DNA of 64,000 nt from contig NZ_JAODNK010000027.1 of NCBI RefSeq assembly GCF_025465275.1, positions 1 through 64,000 of the forward strand, written 5' to 3'. Shown here piece by piece: positions 8,224-17,585 of the stretch. The stretch's first letter is position 1; the number at the start of each line of letters is the position of its first letter. This DNA is from Nocardia sp. GTDB taxonomy: Bacteria; Actinomycetota; Actinomycetes; Mycobacteriales; Mycobacteriaceae. The position numbers and the translations under genes are program-made. Below the pieces are notes generated by a model. It had not been told where the DNA came from. It saw only the letters and a program-made list of their open reading frames with translations, and ran no database searches.

Positions 8224-9100
8224 ACGTCTCGGCGGCACCCCTGAGGACCCCGACCACCGCCCCACCCCGCACGGCCCCGACACCCCGCCCGCGGGCGAAT
8301 CACACCCCACCGAGCCGATACCGGGCGAATCCAGCACGGCCGCGCCGGGTTCCGCGACGACCCCGGACCCGGGTCCGCAGTGGGCTAATTACCCGCTCCC
8401 CGGTATCCCCGTCTACCCGCCGCCGGTCTCGAATCCGACCCTCGACCTCCCGAGCCCGACCGTCGAATTCGACGCGTCCCAGATTCCGGGTCCGTCCGAT
8501 GCGCCCCGGCACGGCACCATGCAGTCGCAGGAAGCCGGCATCACCCAGCCGCGCCCGCCGACGGTCGCCGAGGCGCGAGCCCGCGAAAAGGCCCGCAAAC
8601 GCGCCGAAGAACAAGCCCAGGCCGCCATCGACGCCGCCGAAGGCAAACGCAAGAAGCGCAAGAAGGTGCTGCTCGGCGGCGCGGCGGTGGTCGGTGTCGC
8701 GGCACTCGTGGGAGGCGGATACCTCGCCTACGACGCCATCACTACCCCCGATGTGACGGCGTCCTGCACAGTGGTGGCCAAGAACGGCGAGACCGTGCCC
8801 GTCGGTCCGAATCAGACGATCAAGGCCACCCAGGACAACCAGGAAATCGTCGTCCCCGACCAGTACTGCCAGGACGCGCAGGATCCCAACCGCGGCGGCA
8901 GCGGTCTCGGCACCGCGGGCCTGTTCTTCCTGGCCGGCCACCAGTACCGCTACTACTACGGCGGCCCCAGCCAGACGATCGGCCACGCACCCACCGGCGG
9001 CAGCACCTCGATCCCCAAGGGCGCGAACGTAAAAACCAAGAGCGGCACCACGATTCAGCGCGGCGGCCTCGGTTCCAAGCTCCACGGAGGAGGTTCCTAG
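8213..9100 (+). CDS. DUF1190 (YgiB/YjfM-like) membrane-anchored protein
   Basis: 295 residues. Residues 1-120 are Pro-rich and probably disordered; 120-155 are a charged helix ending KRKKRKK; one transmembrane segment follows (about 158-178). The C-terminal domain carries the DUF1190 look (DQYCQDAQ, FFLAGHQYRYYYGG) and a Gly/Ser/Lys-rich tail. TTG at 8213 is chosen because GAGGAG lies 7 bases upstream. In E. coli YgiB-YgiC and YjfM-YjfC pair the same domain with a glutathionylspermidine-synthase-like ligase, as here. The molecular role is unknown; it may be a carrier or acceptor for the ligase. Confidence 0.75.
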   Translation: MAIERLGGTPEDPDHRPTPHGPDTPPAGESHPTEPIPGESSTAAPGSATTPDPGPQWANYPLPGIPVYPPPVSNPTLDLPSPTVEFDASQIPGPSDAPRHGTMQSQEAGITQPRPPTVAEARAREKARKRAEEQAQAAIDAAEGKRKKRKKVLLGGAAVVGVAALVGGGYLAYDAITTPDVTASCTVVAKNGETVPVGPNQTIKATQDNQEIVVPDQYCQDAQDPNRGGSGLGTAGLFFLAGHQYRYYYGGPSQTIGHAPTGGSTSIPKGANVKTKSGTTIQRGGLGSKLHGGGS

Positions 9101-10266
9101 TGCGCCGTGTGCGCAGCACCCCGCGCGCGGGCTGGAAGCAGATCATCGAGAGCCAGGGGTTGGTGTACGGCTCACCCGGCGTCGATACCAATGGGCAGCC
9201 GCGGCCCTACTGGGACGAATCGGTGCACTACGAGTTCGATATGGACGAGATCCTCGCGCTCGAAGCCCAGGTCGAAGTGCTGCACACCATGTGCCTGCAC
9301 GCCATCGACAACATCATCCTCACCGAGCGACTCGCCGATTTCGGTCTGCCGCAATGGAGTTGGGAGCACATCACCAACTCGTGGAAGCGCTCGGACCCGC
9401 ACATCTACGGCCGCTTCGATCTGCGCTACGACGGTCGCGGCCCGGCAAAACTGCTGGAGTACAACGCCGATACGCCGACCTCCCTGCTGGAGGCGTCGAT
9501 CGTGCAGTGGCACTGGCTGACCGATCTGCACCCGGACGACGATCAGTGGAATTCCCTGCACGAGAAGCTGGTCGAGCGCTGGGGCGAGATGCGCGACATC
9601 CTGCCCAGCACCCAATTGCACTTCACCTGGTCGGGCGCGGACGGCAGCGGTGAGGACAATGTCACCACCGCCTATATGCAGGAGACCGCCGCCGAGGCCG
9701 GCTTCGACACCATCGCGCTGCCCATCGAAGAGGTCGGATTCGATACGGAGCTGGAACGTTTCGTCGATCTGGCGGAGGCGCCCATCGAATCCATCTTCAA
9801 GCTGTACCCGTGGGAATGGGCGCTCGACGACGACTTCGGCAAGCGCATCACGCAATCGCTGCCCAGCACCATGTGGATCGAACCACTGTGGAAGACAATG
9901 CTTTCCAACAAGGCGCTGCTCGCGGTGCTCTGGGAGATGTACCCCGGCCACCCGAACCTGTTGCCCGCCTACCTCGATGACCCGCACGAGCTCACCGAGT
10001 ACATCCGCAAGCCGAAACTCGGCCGCGAGGGTGCGAACATGACCATTGTCGGCCCGGGCATGGAAACCGCCACCGGCGGCGTCTACGGCGAAGAAGGCTT
10101 CGTCTACCAAATGCTGGACCCGCTACCGGAATTCGACGGTATGCGGCCGGTGCTGGGCGCCTGGATCGTGGGCGACACCTCCGCCGGACTCGGCATTCGC
10201 GAGACCGTGGGCCTGATCACCGACGATACTTCTACTTTCGTACCGCACCGTATTCCGCAGTCCTGA
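9100..10266 (+). CDS. Glutathionylspermidine-synthase-family ATP-grasp ligase (YgiC/YjfC-like)
   Basis: 388 residues. ATP-grasp amide ligase related to the synthetase half of glutathionylspermidine synthase, predicted to join a peptide or amino acid to an amine. Seen: FDLRYDGRGPAKLLEYNADTPTSLLE, a hallmark of the family, and the C-terminal nucleotide-binding RKPKLGREGANM and GGVYGEEGFVYQ segments. GTG at 9100 overlaps the stop of the DUF1190 gene (TAGTG) and follows GGAGGAGG. Actinobacteria of this group use mycothiol rather than glutathione, so the substrate is unlikely to be glutathione. Confidence 0.85.
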   Translation: MRRVRSTPRAGWKQIIESQGLVYGSPGVDTNGQPRPYWDESVHYEFDMDEILALEAQVEVLHTMCLHAIDNIILTERLADFGLPQWSWEHITNSWKRSDPHIYGRFDLRYDGRGPAKLLEYNADTPTSLLEASIVQWHWLTDLHPDDDQWNSLHEKLVERWGEMRDILPSTQLHFTWSGADGSGEDNVTTAYMQETAAEAGFDTIALPIEEVGFDTELERFVDLAEAPIESIFKLYPWEWALDDDFGKRITQSLPSTMWIEPLWKTMLSNKALLAVLWEMYPGHPNLLPAYLDDPHELTEYIRKPKLGREGANMTIVGPGMETATGGVYGEEGFVYQMLDPLPEFDGMRPVLGAWIVGDTSAGLGIRETVGLITDDTSTFVPHRIPQS

Positions 10267-10313
10267 CAGAGCATTCCGCAGTTCTGACCCGACAACCCAC
10301 GGAGGACCGACCG

Positions 10314-10766
10314 ATGATGACCACCGTCGCGCTCGAAGCGGGATACTGGAGCTCCGTCGGCCGGGGCGTGGGAGCCATCGTCCTCTACGCGCTACTGGGT
10401 CTGGGCCTCATGCTGGTCGGCTTCTACGCGGTCGACCTGACCACCCCCGGCAAGCTGCGCGCCATGGTCGCCCAAGGGCTGCCCAATGCCGTGGTCGTCA
10501 GCTCGGCTGGCATGCTCAGCATGGCCTTCATCGTGGTACTGGCCATCTACGCCCAAGCCGGCAAGCTCTCCGAGGGCCTCATTGCGGCCCTCATCTACGG
10601 CCTCGTCGGCATTGTCGCCCAGGTGATCTCGGTCCGCGTCATCGAATACGCCCTCGGCATCGATATCGGCGAAGTCCTGAAGGCCCCCGAATTCAGCACC
10701 GACTCCCTGATCGTGGCCGCCGCCCACTTCGCCCTCGGCCTGGTCGTGGCCGTCGCGATCCTCTAG
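10314..10766 (+). CDS. DUF350 (YjfL-like) integral membrane protein
   Basis: 150 residues with about four hydrophobic segments (roughly 18-45, 60-80, 85-110 and 128-150), typical of DUF350/UPF0719 proteins. ATG at 10314 (or 10317) follows CGGAGGACC. It is third in the operon with the DUF1190 protein and the ATP-grasp ligase, the same partners as in enterobacterial yjf clusters. Function unknown; a channel-like role has been proposed for the family from comparative genomics. Its TAG stop overlaps the stop of the opposing gene. Confidence 0.82.
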   Translation: MMTTVALEAGYWSSVGRGVGAIVLYALLGLGLMLVGFYAVDLTTPGKLRAMVAQGLPNAVVVSSAGMLSMAFIVVLAIYAQAGKLSEGLIAALIYGLVGIVAQVISVRVIEYALGIDIGEVLKAPEFSTDSLIVAAAHFALGLVVAVAIL

Positions 10767-11347
10767 CGCACCCGGCTGTACTTGAGGAAGGCGACGCCGT
10801 CCTCGAAGATGCGACTGGTGAGCACCCGGAAGCGGGTGGCCTCGGGCAGCCTGGCGCCCGCACCGAACAGCGGACGGCCGGTGCCCAGGACGATCGGGTA
10901 GACCTTCAGGAAGATCTGATCGATCTCCGGCAGCAGGGTCTGGGCCAGCTCACCACCGCCGCACAACCAGATGCCGAGCCCCTTCTCCCGCTTGAGCTCG
11001 CGCACCCGCGCCAGCGGATCGTCGGCGATGAGCTCCACATCCGGGTCCGGGGCCTCCGGCAGCGTCTGCGACACCACGTACTGTCGCAGATGCGAATACG
11101 GGCTGGAGGTGCCGGTCCGCACGCCGAAATCGTGTGTCTTGCGGCCCATGATCACCGTATCGAAGGTATTACTGGGCTTGGTGTCGAGACCGAGCGCCTC
11201 CCGCACCTTGGTGGGCAGGGTCTCCGGATACTGCGCGACGATCGCGGGACCGTGATCACCTCCCACGGGGAAGAAGTCCACCGAACCGTTCTCGGTGGCA
11301 ATGAACCCGTCGATGGTGGCCGCGACGTAATAGGTGAGTTTGCGCAT
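10763..11347 (-). CDS. Dihydrofolate-reductase-family protein (RibD C-terminal type)
   Basis: 194 residues. RibD-C-fold NADPH reductase, often annotated 'dihydrofolate reductase family'; usually not a true DHFR. The N-terminus MRKLTYYVAATIDGFIA and the IWLCGGGEL nucleotide-binding turn are diagnostic. The ATG at 11347 is preferred over an upstream frame extension because GGAGGGACC stands directly before it. Its stop shares the CTAG at 10763-10766 with the stop of the convergent DUF350 gene. It has no obvious metabolic partner nearby. Confidence 0.85.
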   Translation of the reverse strand: MRKLTYYVAATIDGFIATENGSVDFFPVGGDHGPAIVAQYPETLPTKVREALGLDTKPSNTFDTVIMGRKTHDFGVRTGTSSPYSHLRQYVVSQTLPEAPDPDVELIADDPLARVRELKREKGLGIWLCGGGELAQTLLPEIDQIFLKVYPIVLGTGRPLFGAGARLPEATRFRVLTSRIFEDGVAFLKYSRVR

Positions 11348-11485
11348 TGGTCCCTCCAGCCGGCACCACACGTGCCGCTCCCAAAAAGGTAGCGCTTCAG
11401 GCCGTTCCATAGGGAGGCTAAACCGAAGAGTGGGCGGCAGGAATCACCGTCACGGCGCAGGCAGTCACCCCCGCGGCATGATCGG

Positions 11486-12343
11486 TCAGGTACGGGGGCG
11501 CGGCTGGCAGCGCGGGCAGGAGAAGGACGAGCGGTTCATGAACTTCTCGCGGACCATCGGCGCACCGCAGCGGCGGCACGGCTCGTGCTCGCGGCCGTAG
11601 GCGTTGAGGGAACGCTCGAAGTAGCCGGACTGGCCGTTCACGTTCACATAGAGGGCGTCGAAGGAGGTGCCACCGGCTTGCAGCGCCTCGCTCATCACCG
11701 TCCCCGCCTCGGTGAGCAGACCGTGCAGTGCGGGGCGAGTCAGCTTGGCCGCCACCCGCTCTCCGTGAATCCCGGCCCGCCACAGCGCCTCGTCGGCATA
11801 GATATTGCCGACGCCGGACACGATGGTCTGATCCAGCAGTAGTCGCTTGATCTCGGACTGCTTGGCGCGCAAGGCCTTCACCACCCGGTCCGCGTCGAAC
11901 AGCGGATCCAGTGGGTCACGGCCGATGTGCGCCACCGGTTCCGGCAGCAGCGTCCCCTCGACCTCGACCAGATCGGCCAATTGCCAGCCGCCGAAGGTGC
12001 GCTGATCGATGAAGCGCAACTCTTGCCCGGAATCGAGGGCAGCGAGAATGTGCGCGTGCTTCTCCAGCGGAGCATCGGCAGGCTGCACCAGCATCTGCCC
12101 GCTCATGCCCAGGTGCACAACAAGTGAGGTGTCGGGCTCATCGAAGGTGAGCCACAGGAATTTGCCGCGCCGCTGAGCGGATTCGACCCGCAGGCCGGTG
12201 AGGCGGGCGGCAAGATCCGCACCGCCGGGCTCGTGCCGTCGCACCGATCGCGGATGCTTGACGGTCACAGCGCGAACGACGCGGCCCACCACATGTTCGG
12301 TGAGACCGCGTCGTACGACTTCGACTTCGGGAAGTTCCGGCAT
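11486..12343 (-). CDS. mutM: Formamidopyrimidine-DNA glycosylase
   Basis: 285 residues. Bifunctional glycosylase/AP lyase that removes 8-oxoguanine and formamidopyrimidines. Catalytic N-terminus PELPEVE (Pro2, Glu3), the helix-two-turn-helix region with [10 protein letters not shown], and a C-terminal zinc finger with CRRCG and CPRC. Five bases after the rnc stop, so it is the last gene of the yceD-rpmF-rnc-mutM run. The order rpmF-rnc-mutM is widely conserved in Actinobacteria. Confidence 0.96.
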   Translation of the reverse strand: MPELPEVEVVRRGLTEHVVGRVVRAVTVKHPRSVRRHEPGGADLAARLTGLRVESAQRRGKFLWLTFDEPDTSLVVHLGMSGQMLVQPADAPLEKHAHILAALDSGQELRFIDQRTFGGWQLADLVEVEGTLLPEPVAHIGRDPLDPLFDADRVVKALRAKQSEIKRLLLDQTIVSGVGNIYADEALWRAGIHGERVAAKLTRPALHGLLTEAGTVMSEALQAGGTSFDALYVNVNGQSGYFERSLNAYGREHEPCRRCGAPMVREKFMNRSSFSCPRCQPRPRT

Positions 12344-12348
12344 CAGCG

Positions 12349-13110
12349 TTACTGCGCCGAACCTTCGGCAGGCTTCTCGGCGGCGTTCAGCTGCTGGTAG
12401 GCAGTGCCCGCGGCCTTCTGCTCCGCTTCCTTCTTGGAACGGCCCACCCCCTGGCCGTATGCCTTCCCACCGATCACCGCCGTGGCGGTGAATTCTTTGT
12501 CGTGGTCGGGCCCGGTGGAGGTGATTTCGTAACTGGGCACGCCGATACCGCGCTCGGCGGTCAGCTCCTGCAGGCTGGTCTTCCAGTCGAGCCCGGCTCC
12601 CATGCGGGGGCCACGCTCGAGCAACGCCGCGAACAGCGTCAGCACCACAGTGCGTGCCACATCGATGCCGTGCTCGAGATGCACGGCCCCGAGCAGTGAT
12701 TCCATGCCATCGGCAAGGATGCTCGGCTTGTCCCGGCCACCGGTGAGCTCTTCGCCCTTACCGAGCAGCAGGTGCACACCGAGACCGCCCGGACCAAGCA
12801 CCCGGGCCACCTCGGCGAGGGCGTGCATATTCACTACGCTCGCGCGCAGCTTCGCCAGCTCACCTTCGGATTTTTCGGGATGCTCGAGGTACAGACGTTC
12901 GGTAATGCTCAGGCCGAGCACGGAGTCGCCCAGAAATTCCAGGCGCTCATTGGTCGGCAGCCCGCCGTTTTCGTAGGCATACGACCGGTGGGTGAGCGCG
13001 AGGCGCAACAGGTCCGGTCGCAGGCCGACGCCGAGCGCTTCGAGCAGGCTGGAATGGTCGGCGAAGTCACCCACGGCGGGCACCTCCGCCGCGTCCTTGC
13101 TGGCGGTCAC
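12349..13110 (-). CDS. rnc: Ribonuclease III
   Basis: 253 residues. Double-strand RNA endonuclease for rRNA and mRNA processing. The family signature [14 protein letters not shown] carries the metal-binding Glu/Asp; the C-terminal double-strand RNA-binding domain (about 175-242) ends with [19 protein letters not shown] start at 13110, 19 bases after the rpmF stop. A short acidic tail follows the last domain. Confidence 0.96.
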   Translation of the reverse strand: MTASKDAAEVPAVGDFADHSSLLEALGVGLRPDLLRLALTHRSYAYENGGLPTNERLEFLGDSVLGLSITERLYLEHPEKSEGELAKLRASVVNMHALAEVARVLGPGGLGVHLLLGKGEELTGGRDKPSILADGMESLLGAVHLEHGIDVARTVVLTLFAALLERGPRMGAGLDWKTSLQELTAERGIGVPSYEITSTGPDHDKEFTATAVIGGKAYGQGVGRSKKEAEQKAAGTAYQQLNAAEKPAEGSAQ

Positions 13111-13129
13111 GGTCGGCTGGATCAGAGAA

Positions 13130-13312
13130 TCAAACCGCAGCGGTGACCTGGCGGCCCTTGTACGTGCCGCAGGAGGGGCACGCGATGTGCGGCAGGGTCG
13201 CCTGGCCGCACGCCCGGTTCGGGCAGGTGATCAGGGTAGGCGCACTGGCCTTCCACTGGCTCCGGCGCGAGTGGGTGTTGGAACGGGACATCCGGCGCTT
13301 CGGAACGGCCAC
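13130..13312 (-). CDS. rpmF: 50S ribosomal protein L32
   Basis: 60 residues, [17 protein letters not shown] start and two CxxC-like zinc ligand pairs (CPNRAC and CPSC), so the zinc-binding form. GTG start at 13312, two bases after the yceD stop, showing tight coupling with it. The order yceD-rpmF is one of the most conserved bacterial pairs. Confidence 0.97.
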   Translation of the reverse strand: MAVPKRRMSRSNTHSRRSQWKASAPTLITCPNRACGQATLPHIACPSCGTYKGRQVTAAV

Positions 13313-13314
13313 GA

Positions 13315-14013
13315 CTACTTCTCCTCTGTCCTCGGACTCACGGCGCTACTGTGCCCCGTGAGTTCAGAATCTGTTGATGGGTCCGGCGCAGCGCCAGAGG
13401 CACCGCTTCCGGGGGCTGAATCATGGACGACTTCGTCGTCTACGACGCCGATTTTCGCGAGCCCGGCCCAGCGAGGGTCAAGTATCTCATGACCGTGGCC
13501 GGAACCTGCAATCGCCATCCGTACACCGCATTCCGGGCACAATCCCGCACAGTCCGGCTCGCACACCGGTTGTAGCGACAGTTCCAACCCGACGGAGTCG
13601 ATGACCACCGGCTCGAGTTCGATCATGTCGTCCACCAGACGATGGATCTCGTCTTCCTCGGTGGTCTTCTCGGTATTGCTGTCCGGGTAGGCGAACAGCT
13701 CGGTGAGGTACAGCTCGACCTGGTCCGTGAACGGTTCCAGGCAGCGCGAGCATTCACCCTCGACGGGCGCCGACACCGTGCCGATGATCAGCACGCCCTC
13801 GGACACCGACTGCATGGTGAGATCGAGCTCGACCTGCGCACCTGCGGGAATGCCGACCAGTTCGAGGCCGATCTTCTCGTCGGTGACGACGGTCCGCTTC
13901 AGCTCACGCATCGAGCCGGGCTTACGCCCGAGGCTGCGCGTGTCCAGCATGAAGCCGACGTCGTCGGACGTCGTAAGACGATGACGCGGCTTGGAACCGG
14001 ATTCGGCGGACAT
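13315..14013 (-). CDS. YceD/DUF177 family protein
   Basis: 232 residues. The family is linked to 23S rRNA maturation and L32 supply, from studies in plants and E. coli. Seen: [13 protein letters not shown] near the N-terminus, [10 protein letters not shown] in the centre and [13 protein letters not shown] near the C-terminus. The tail of about 40 residues is Gly/Ala/Ser/Asp-rich and poorly conserved. ATG at 14013 is chosen; the frame allows a GTG at 14052, and no ribosome site separates the two clearly. Confidence 0.9.
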   Translation of the reverse strand: MSAESGSKPRHRLTTSDDVGFMLDTRSLGRKPGSMRELKRTVVTDEKIGLELVGIPAGAQVELDLTMQSVSEGVLIIGTVSAPVEGECSRCLEPFTDQVELYLTELFAYPDSNTEKTTEEDEIHRLVDDMIELEPVVIDSVGLELSLQPVCEPDCAGLCPECGVRMAIAGSGHGHEILDPRWAGLAKIGVVDDEVVHDSAPGSGASGAAPDPSTDSELTGHSSAVSPRTEEK

Positions 14014-14090
14014 CAGGGACTCACTCACGCTCGGTATGGAATGGGCAACCACTCAACAATACCGAAGCGCTCCCCGTCGGCCCAAACCGG

Positions 14091-14837
14091 CTACCGGCGG
14101 AACTCCGCCGCGTAATCCTGCACGTTCGTGCCGGAACGCACCTGGTGGCGGCCGCGCCCGATAATCCGGAGGGTGCTGTGCAGGGTCTCCTCGAAGTCGG
14201 CCAGCTTGCCGTCGACGTATTCGTCACACTCGGTGCGCAGGCGGTCGGAGTCGGCTGTCGCGCCGTCGATGAGGCGAGCCGATTCGGCGTGCGCGGCTCG
14301 CACCACCTCGGTCGCCGAGACCAGTCGCTCCTGCTCGGCCTTGCCTTCGGCGACGGAACGGTCATAGGAGGCTTGACCGGACGCGACCATGCGATCAGCC
14401 TCGGAACGGGCCCGGCCGGTGACCGCCTCGTACTCGTTATTGCCGTCGGTGACCACGCGCTCGGCCTCGGCCTCCGCCGAACCGACGAGGTGTTCGGCGT
14501 GCGCGCGGGCCTCGGCGACCATGCGATCGGCGTGCGCCTTGGCATCGGAGAGGATGCGATCGGCTTCCTCGCGGGCGCCGGTGACGGTCTGATGCGCCTG
14601 CTCGTTCGCGCCGGTCACGGTGGTATCTGCGGAATCGCGGGCGTCGGTGACGATCTTGTCGCGGTGGTCGAGCACGTCCTGAGCGTCGTCGAGCTCGCCG
14701 GGCAGCGCCTCACGCACATCGTCGAGTAGTTCGAGCACCTCACCACGCGGCACGATGCAGTTCCGAGTCGGCGGGATACCCCGCGCCTCTTCGATGATGG
14801 CCACGAGTTCGTCGAGTGCTTCGAATACGCGGTACAT
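14091..14837 (-). CDS. sepIVA: SepIVA-like DivIVA-family coiled-coil protein
   Basis: 248 residues. Starts MYRVFEALDELVAIIEEARG, then a PRGEVLELLDDVREALP segment and a long coiled coil with iterated ADR/AHADR/AEAEAERVV heptads (about 50-215). Homologous to M. tuberculosis Rv2927c (SepIVA), an essential protein of cell division and elongation in mycobacteria. Position directly upstream of yceD-rpmF-rnc-mutM on the same strand is conserved. It is cytoplasmic with no membrane segment. Confidence 0.88.
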   Translation of the reverse strand: MYRVFEALDELVAIIEEARGIPPTRNCIVPRGEVLELLDDVREALPGELDDAQDVLDHRDKIVTDARDSADTTVTGANEQAHQTVTGAREEADRILSDAKAHADRMVAEARAHAEHLVGSAEAEAERVVTDGNNEYEAVTGRARSEADRMVASGQASYDRSVAEGKAEQERLVSATEVVRAAHAESARLIDGATADSDRLRTECDEYVDGKLADFEETLHSTLRIIGRGRHQVRSGTNVQDYAAEFRR

Positions 14838-15064
14838 GTGCTACCCCACTCTCCTGCCTGGACTAAACGGCGAGACTCCTCCGTTTCTATAAGTCTGCCC
14901 TCCCGTGCGCGGTGGACAAGGTTCGTTCCCGGCGTGTCGGAGAGCTGTTTCACACATCGGAAAAGAAGTGGAGGAAACCCCTCCAGTTGATGTTAAATTT
15001 AGGTAGCAGAAAAGTGTTGGGTCGGGGCAACGGAAGCACCCCGACGTGTTCGAGGGAAAAGACC

Positions 15065-15622
15065 ATGGCTGTGCTGGACATCCCGCAGCGGGGCGCGACA
15101 CCCGTCCCCGGTCTCGCCGACGCATATTCATACGGCACCGAGGCGATCGCGTACGGGTCCGAAGCCGTGGCCACCGGTACCGAGGCCGTCCGGACAGTCG
15201 GAGTGCGCTGGACCGCACAGCTCGGCGACTGGTTGCGCAGCGACCACACCCTCGCCCAGCTGATCCGCTTCGCACTCGTCGGCGGGCTCAGCAATGTCGG
15301 CTACCTGCTGCTGTTCCTGGCCTTCTACGGCGAGGGGCCGCAGCTGGCCAATCTGACCGGCTCGATCGTGAGCACCGCGATCGCCAATGAACTGCACCGG
15401 CGGCTGACCTTCCACGCGGCCGGCCGGGTGCGCTGGTACACCGCGCAGATCGAGGGCGGCGGGCTGGCGCTGGCGGGTCTGGCCATCACCTCGGGTGGGC
15501 TCGCGATTCTCACCAGCACGGCGCCCGGACTGGGCGGCTTCGCGGAAGCCGCTGCGGTACTGGCGATCACGGCCGCCGTGGGTACCTTCCGCTTCCTGAC
15601 GCTGCGGCTCTGGGTGTTCTGA
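15065..15622 (+). CDS. GtrA-family membrane protein
   Basis: 185 residues. Residues 1-55 are soluble, with a repetitive AYSYGTEAIAYGSEAVATGTEAVRT stretch in register every 7 (best read as YGTEAIA / YGSEAVA / TGTEAV). Four hydrophobic segments follow from IRFALVGGLSNVGYLLLFL onward, ending in RFLTLRLWVF as GtrA proteins do. The family helps move polyprenyl-linked sugars across the membrane for cell-wall polymers. ATG at 15065 follows GAGGG. A clear hairpin terminator follows at 15635-15689. Confidence 0.85.
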   Translation: MAVLDIPQRGATPVPGLADAYSYGTEAIAYGSEAVATGTEAVRTVGVRWTAQLGDWLRSDHTLAQLIRFALVGGLSNVGYLLLFLAFYGEGPQLANLTGSIVSTAIANELHRRLTFHAAGRVRWYTAQIEGGGLALAGLAITSGGLAILTSTAPGLGGFAEAAAVLAITAAVGTFRFLTLRLWVF

Positions 15623-15634
15623 GCTCCAGCTTTC

Positions 15635-15689
15635 CGAATCCTCGCATTCGCCGACCGGACCGAAATCCGGCGGGGGGTGCGAGGATTCG
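15635..15689 (+). terminator. Hairpin terminator of the GtrA gene
   Basis: A 12-base perfect inverted repeat, CGAATCCTCGCA at 15635-15646 and its complement at 15678-15689, with an inner CCG-rich pairing. It starts 12 bases after the stop. No U-run, which is common in high-GC Actinobacteria. Confidence 0.65.
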
Positions 15690-15901
15690 CTGTTTCCGGA
15701 GGTAGGGAACCTATTCGGGCGTGTCTGCGTCAAAGCAAGCATCGACCGAATGAAAGGGGTTCCGAAGATGCGGCGATCGCATGGATGCCTTGGGGGACGG
15801 CGGGATACGCGCGGGCCCGGTGTGCAACGACCGCTGGGCCGGGTCGACAGATCATGTGTACAGCACAGTTGGCGGCGGGGGCGTCCGCGTAAGGAGGGCG
15901 A

Positions 15902-16873
15902 ATGACTCCTGATCGGACCCGTAGCGAGGGGGTGGAGGCCGTCTCCCGACGCCAGTGTGCGCCGCGGAGATTGGCGCGCAGGCTGCTCGAAGGGTGCGGC
16001 GCTCCGGTGCCCGGTGCCGCGGATCCGGCGGGGCACAACTGGCAGGACCGGCATCGGCTGCTGATCGAAGCGGTACTGCCGGAGATGGCCGAAGCAACTG
16101 TGGTGAGCCATCAATCGGCGGCGGTCCTGTACGGCACCACCCTCTGGCGCACACCCCTGGACCGAGTCTGCGTGACCCGCAATCGCCGGGGCGGCGGCCG
16201 CATCCGGCCGTACGCGAAAGTGTATGGCTCCCCCATAGATTCGGCGGCGGAAGTCGACGGCCTGCTCGTCACCACGCCCGCCCGCACCGTTGTCGATCTG
16301 GCGCTCACGCTGCCGTTCGATGCGGCCGTGGTCGCCTGCGACGCCCTCACCGGCGCCTTCGGACTCACCGCACCCGAGCTGACAGCCGAACTGGCACAGG
16401 CGAAATGCCGGCACGGCATCACGCAGGCCAAACAGGTGGTCGCCATGCTGGACGGGCGCAGTCAGAGCATCGGCGAATCACTGAGCCGGGTGATGCTGCA
16501 CCGCATGCATCTGCCCATGCCGCGATCACAGGGCAATGTACTGACCCCCGACGGCCGGTTCGTGGGGCGCGTCGACTTCTACTACGAGGACGCGGGCGTC
16601 CTCTGCGAGTTCGACGGCCCGATGCGGTACGGCCGACTACTGCGGCACGGTCAGCCCGCGGCCGATGTCGTCCGTCGCGAGCAGATCCGCGAGAACTACC
16701 TGCGCGCCTTGGGTTTCCAGGTGGTCCGCTGGACCTGGAACGAGCTGCAGGGTGATGCGGCCGGCCGCCGTTTGCGCGCCGCCCTGGCACGCGGACGCTC
16801 GGTGCGCGCCGACGGCCGCATCGAACCCGCGCCCGCGCTCGAACCGCGCCGGGCCCCGGTGCGCCCGCTGTGA
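15902..16873 (+). CDS. AbiEi-like / DUF559 endonuclease-fold protein
   Basis: 323 residues. The N-terminal half resembles the AbiEi antitoxin-type regulator family (VVSHQSAAVLYG, PLDRVCVTR and VDGLLVTTPARTVVDLA). The C-terminal part resembles the Vsr-like DUF559 domain: GRVDFYYEDAGVLCEFDG with acidic residues, then RREQIRENYLRALGFQVVRWTWNEL. Such fusions are abundant and mostly uncharacterised in Actinobacteria. There is no AbiEii nucleotidyltransferase toxin next to it, so it is an orphan. The start is well supported by AAGGAGG at 15891-15897. Confidence 0.75.
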   Translation: MTPDRTRSEGVEAVSRRQCAPRRLARRLLEGCGAPVPGAADPAGHNWQDRHRLLIEAVLPEMAEATVVSHQSAAVLYGTTLWRTPLDRVCVTRNRRGGGRIRPYAKVYGSPIDSAAEVDGLLVTTPARTVVDLALTLPFDAAVVACDALTGAFGLTAPELTAELAQAKCRHGITQAKQVVAMLDGRSQSIGESLSRVMLHRMHLPMPRSQGNVLTPDGRFVGRVDFYYEDAGVLCEFDGPMRYGRLLRHGQPAADVVRREQIRENYLRALGFQVVRWTWNELQGDAAGRRLRAALARGRSVRADGRIEPAPALEPRRAPVRPL

Positions 16874-16906
16874 GGCACTGGGTATGGACGCGTCCACCGC
16901 TACTAG

Positions 16907-16940
16907 TTCGCCCCGTCGTGAACGAGCACGACGGGGCGAA
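16907..16940. terminator. 14-base perfect hairpin
   Basis: TTCGCCCCGTCGTG and its complement separated by 6 bases (16907-16920 and 16927-16940), 34 bases after the stop of the AbiEi/DUF559 gene. It is likely the terminator for that gene. Confidence 0.7.
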
Positions 16941-17070
16941 AGCAGGTCACGCCATTCAGTTCAGGCGCCTCACCGTGAACGGCGGTTCGGGCCCGCACCG
17001 CGTAGTTAGCCGGGCGCACACCGCACGGTCAGTTCTGGCGGGGCACGACGCAGTTCAGTTCAGGCAGGGA

Positions 17071-17098
17071 CCGCACGGGCGAGGGGACGCCCGTGCGG
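17071..17098 (-). terminator. Terminator hairpin of coaD
   Basis: An 11-base perfect stem, CCGCACGGGCG and its complement, with a 6-base loop immediately downstream of the coaD stop codon on the minus strand. Confidence 0.75.
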
Positions 17099-17099
17099 T

Positions 17100-17585
17100 T
17101 CAGCCGCGGCGTTCCGCAATGCGCGCGAGCAGCTGCTTGTGCACGGCCGGCGGCAACAGATCGGCGATATCGCCGCCGTAGGAGGCGACCTCCTTGACCA
17201 GCGAGCTGGAGACGAAGCCGTAGAGCGGGTTGGTGGTGATGAAGAAGGTGTCGACCCCCGACAGCTTCCGGTTCATCTGCGCCATCTGCAGCTCATACCC
17301 GAAGTCGGTGGCATCCCGCAGACCCTTCACGATCGCGGTGATCCCCTGCGCCCGAGCGAAATCCACCGTCAGGCCCTGCCACGACTCCACCCGCACATTG
17401 GGCAGTTCGGAGGTGACCTCCCGCAGCAGATCCATCCGCTCCTCGACGGTGAACATCCCCTTCTTGTTCGGGTTGATCGTCACCGTCACGACAACTTCGT
17501 CGAACTGCGCGGCCGCCCGTGCGATCACATCGAGATGTCCGTTGGTCACCGGGTCGAACGACCCCGGGCACAGTGCTCCAGCCAT
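17100..17585 (-). CDS. coaD: Phosphopantetheine adenylyltransferase
   Basis: 161 residues. Transfers AMP to 4'-phosphopantetheine, giving dephospho-CoA. Nucleotidyltransferase motif [13 protein letters not shown] (T/HxGH type) near the N-terminus and the ISSSxVKE-type motif as [11 protein letters not shown] near the C-terminus. The order pyc-rsmD-coaD on one strand is conserved in Actinobacteria, though a strong hairpin between rsmD and coaD here suggests separate transcription. Confidence 0.96.
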   Translation of the reverse strand: MAGALCPGSFDPVTNGHLDVIARAAAQFDEVVVTVTINPNKKGMFTVEERMDLLREVTSELPNVRVESWQGLTVDFARAQGITAIVKGLRDATDFGYELQMAQMNRKLSGVDTFFITTNPLYGFVSSSLVKEVASYGGDIADLLPPAVHKQLLARIAERRG

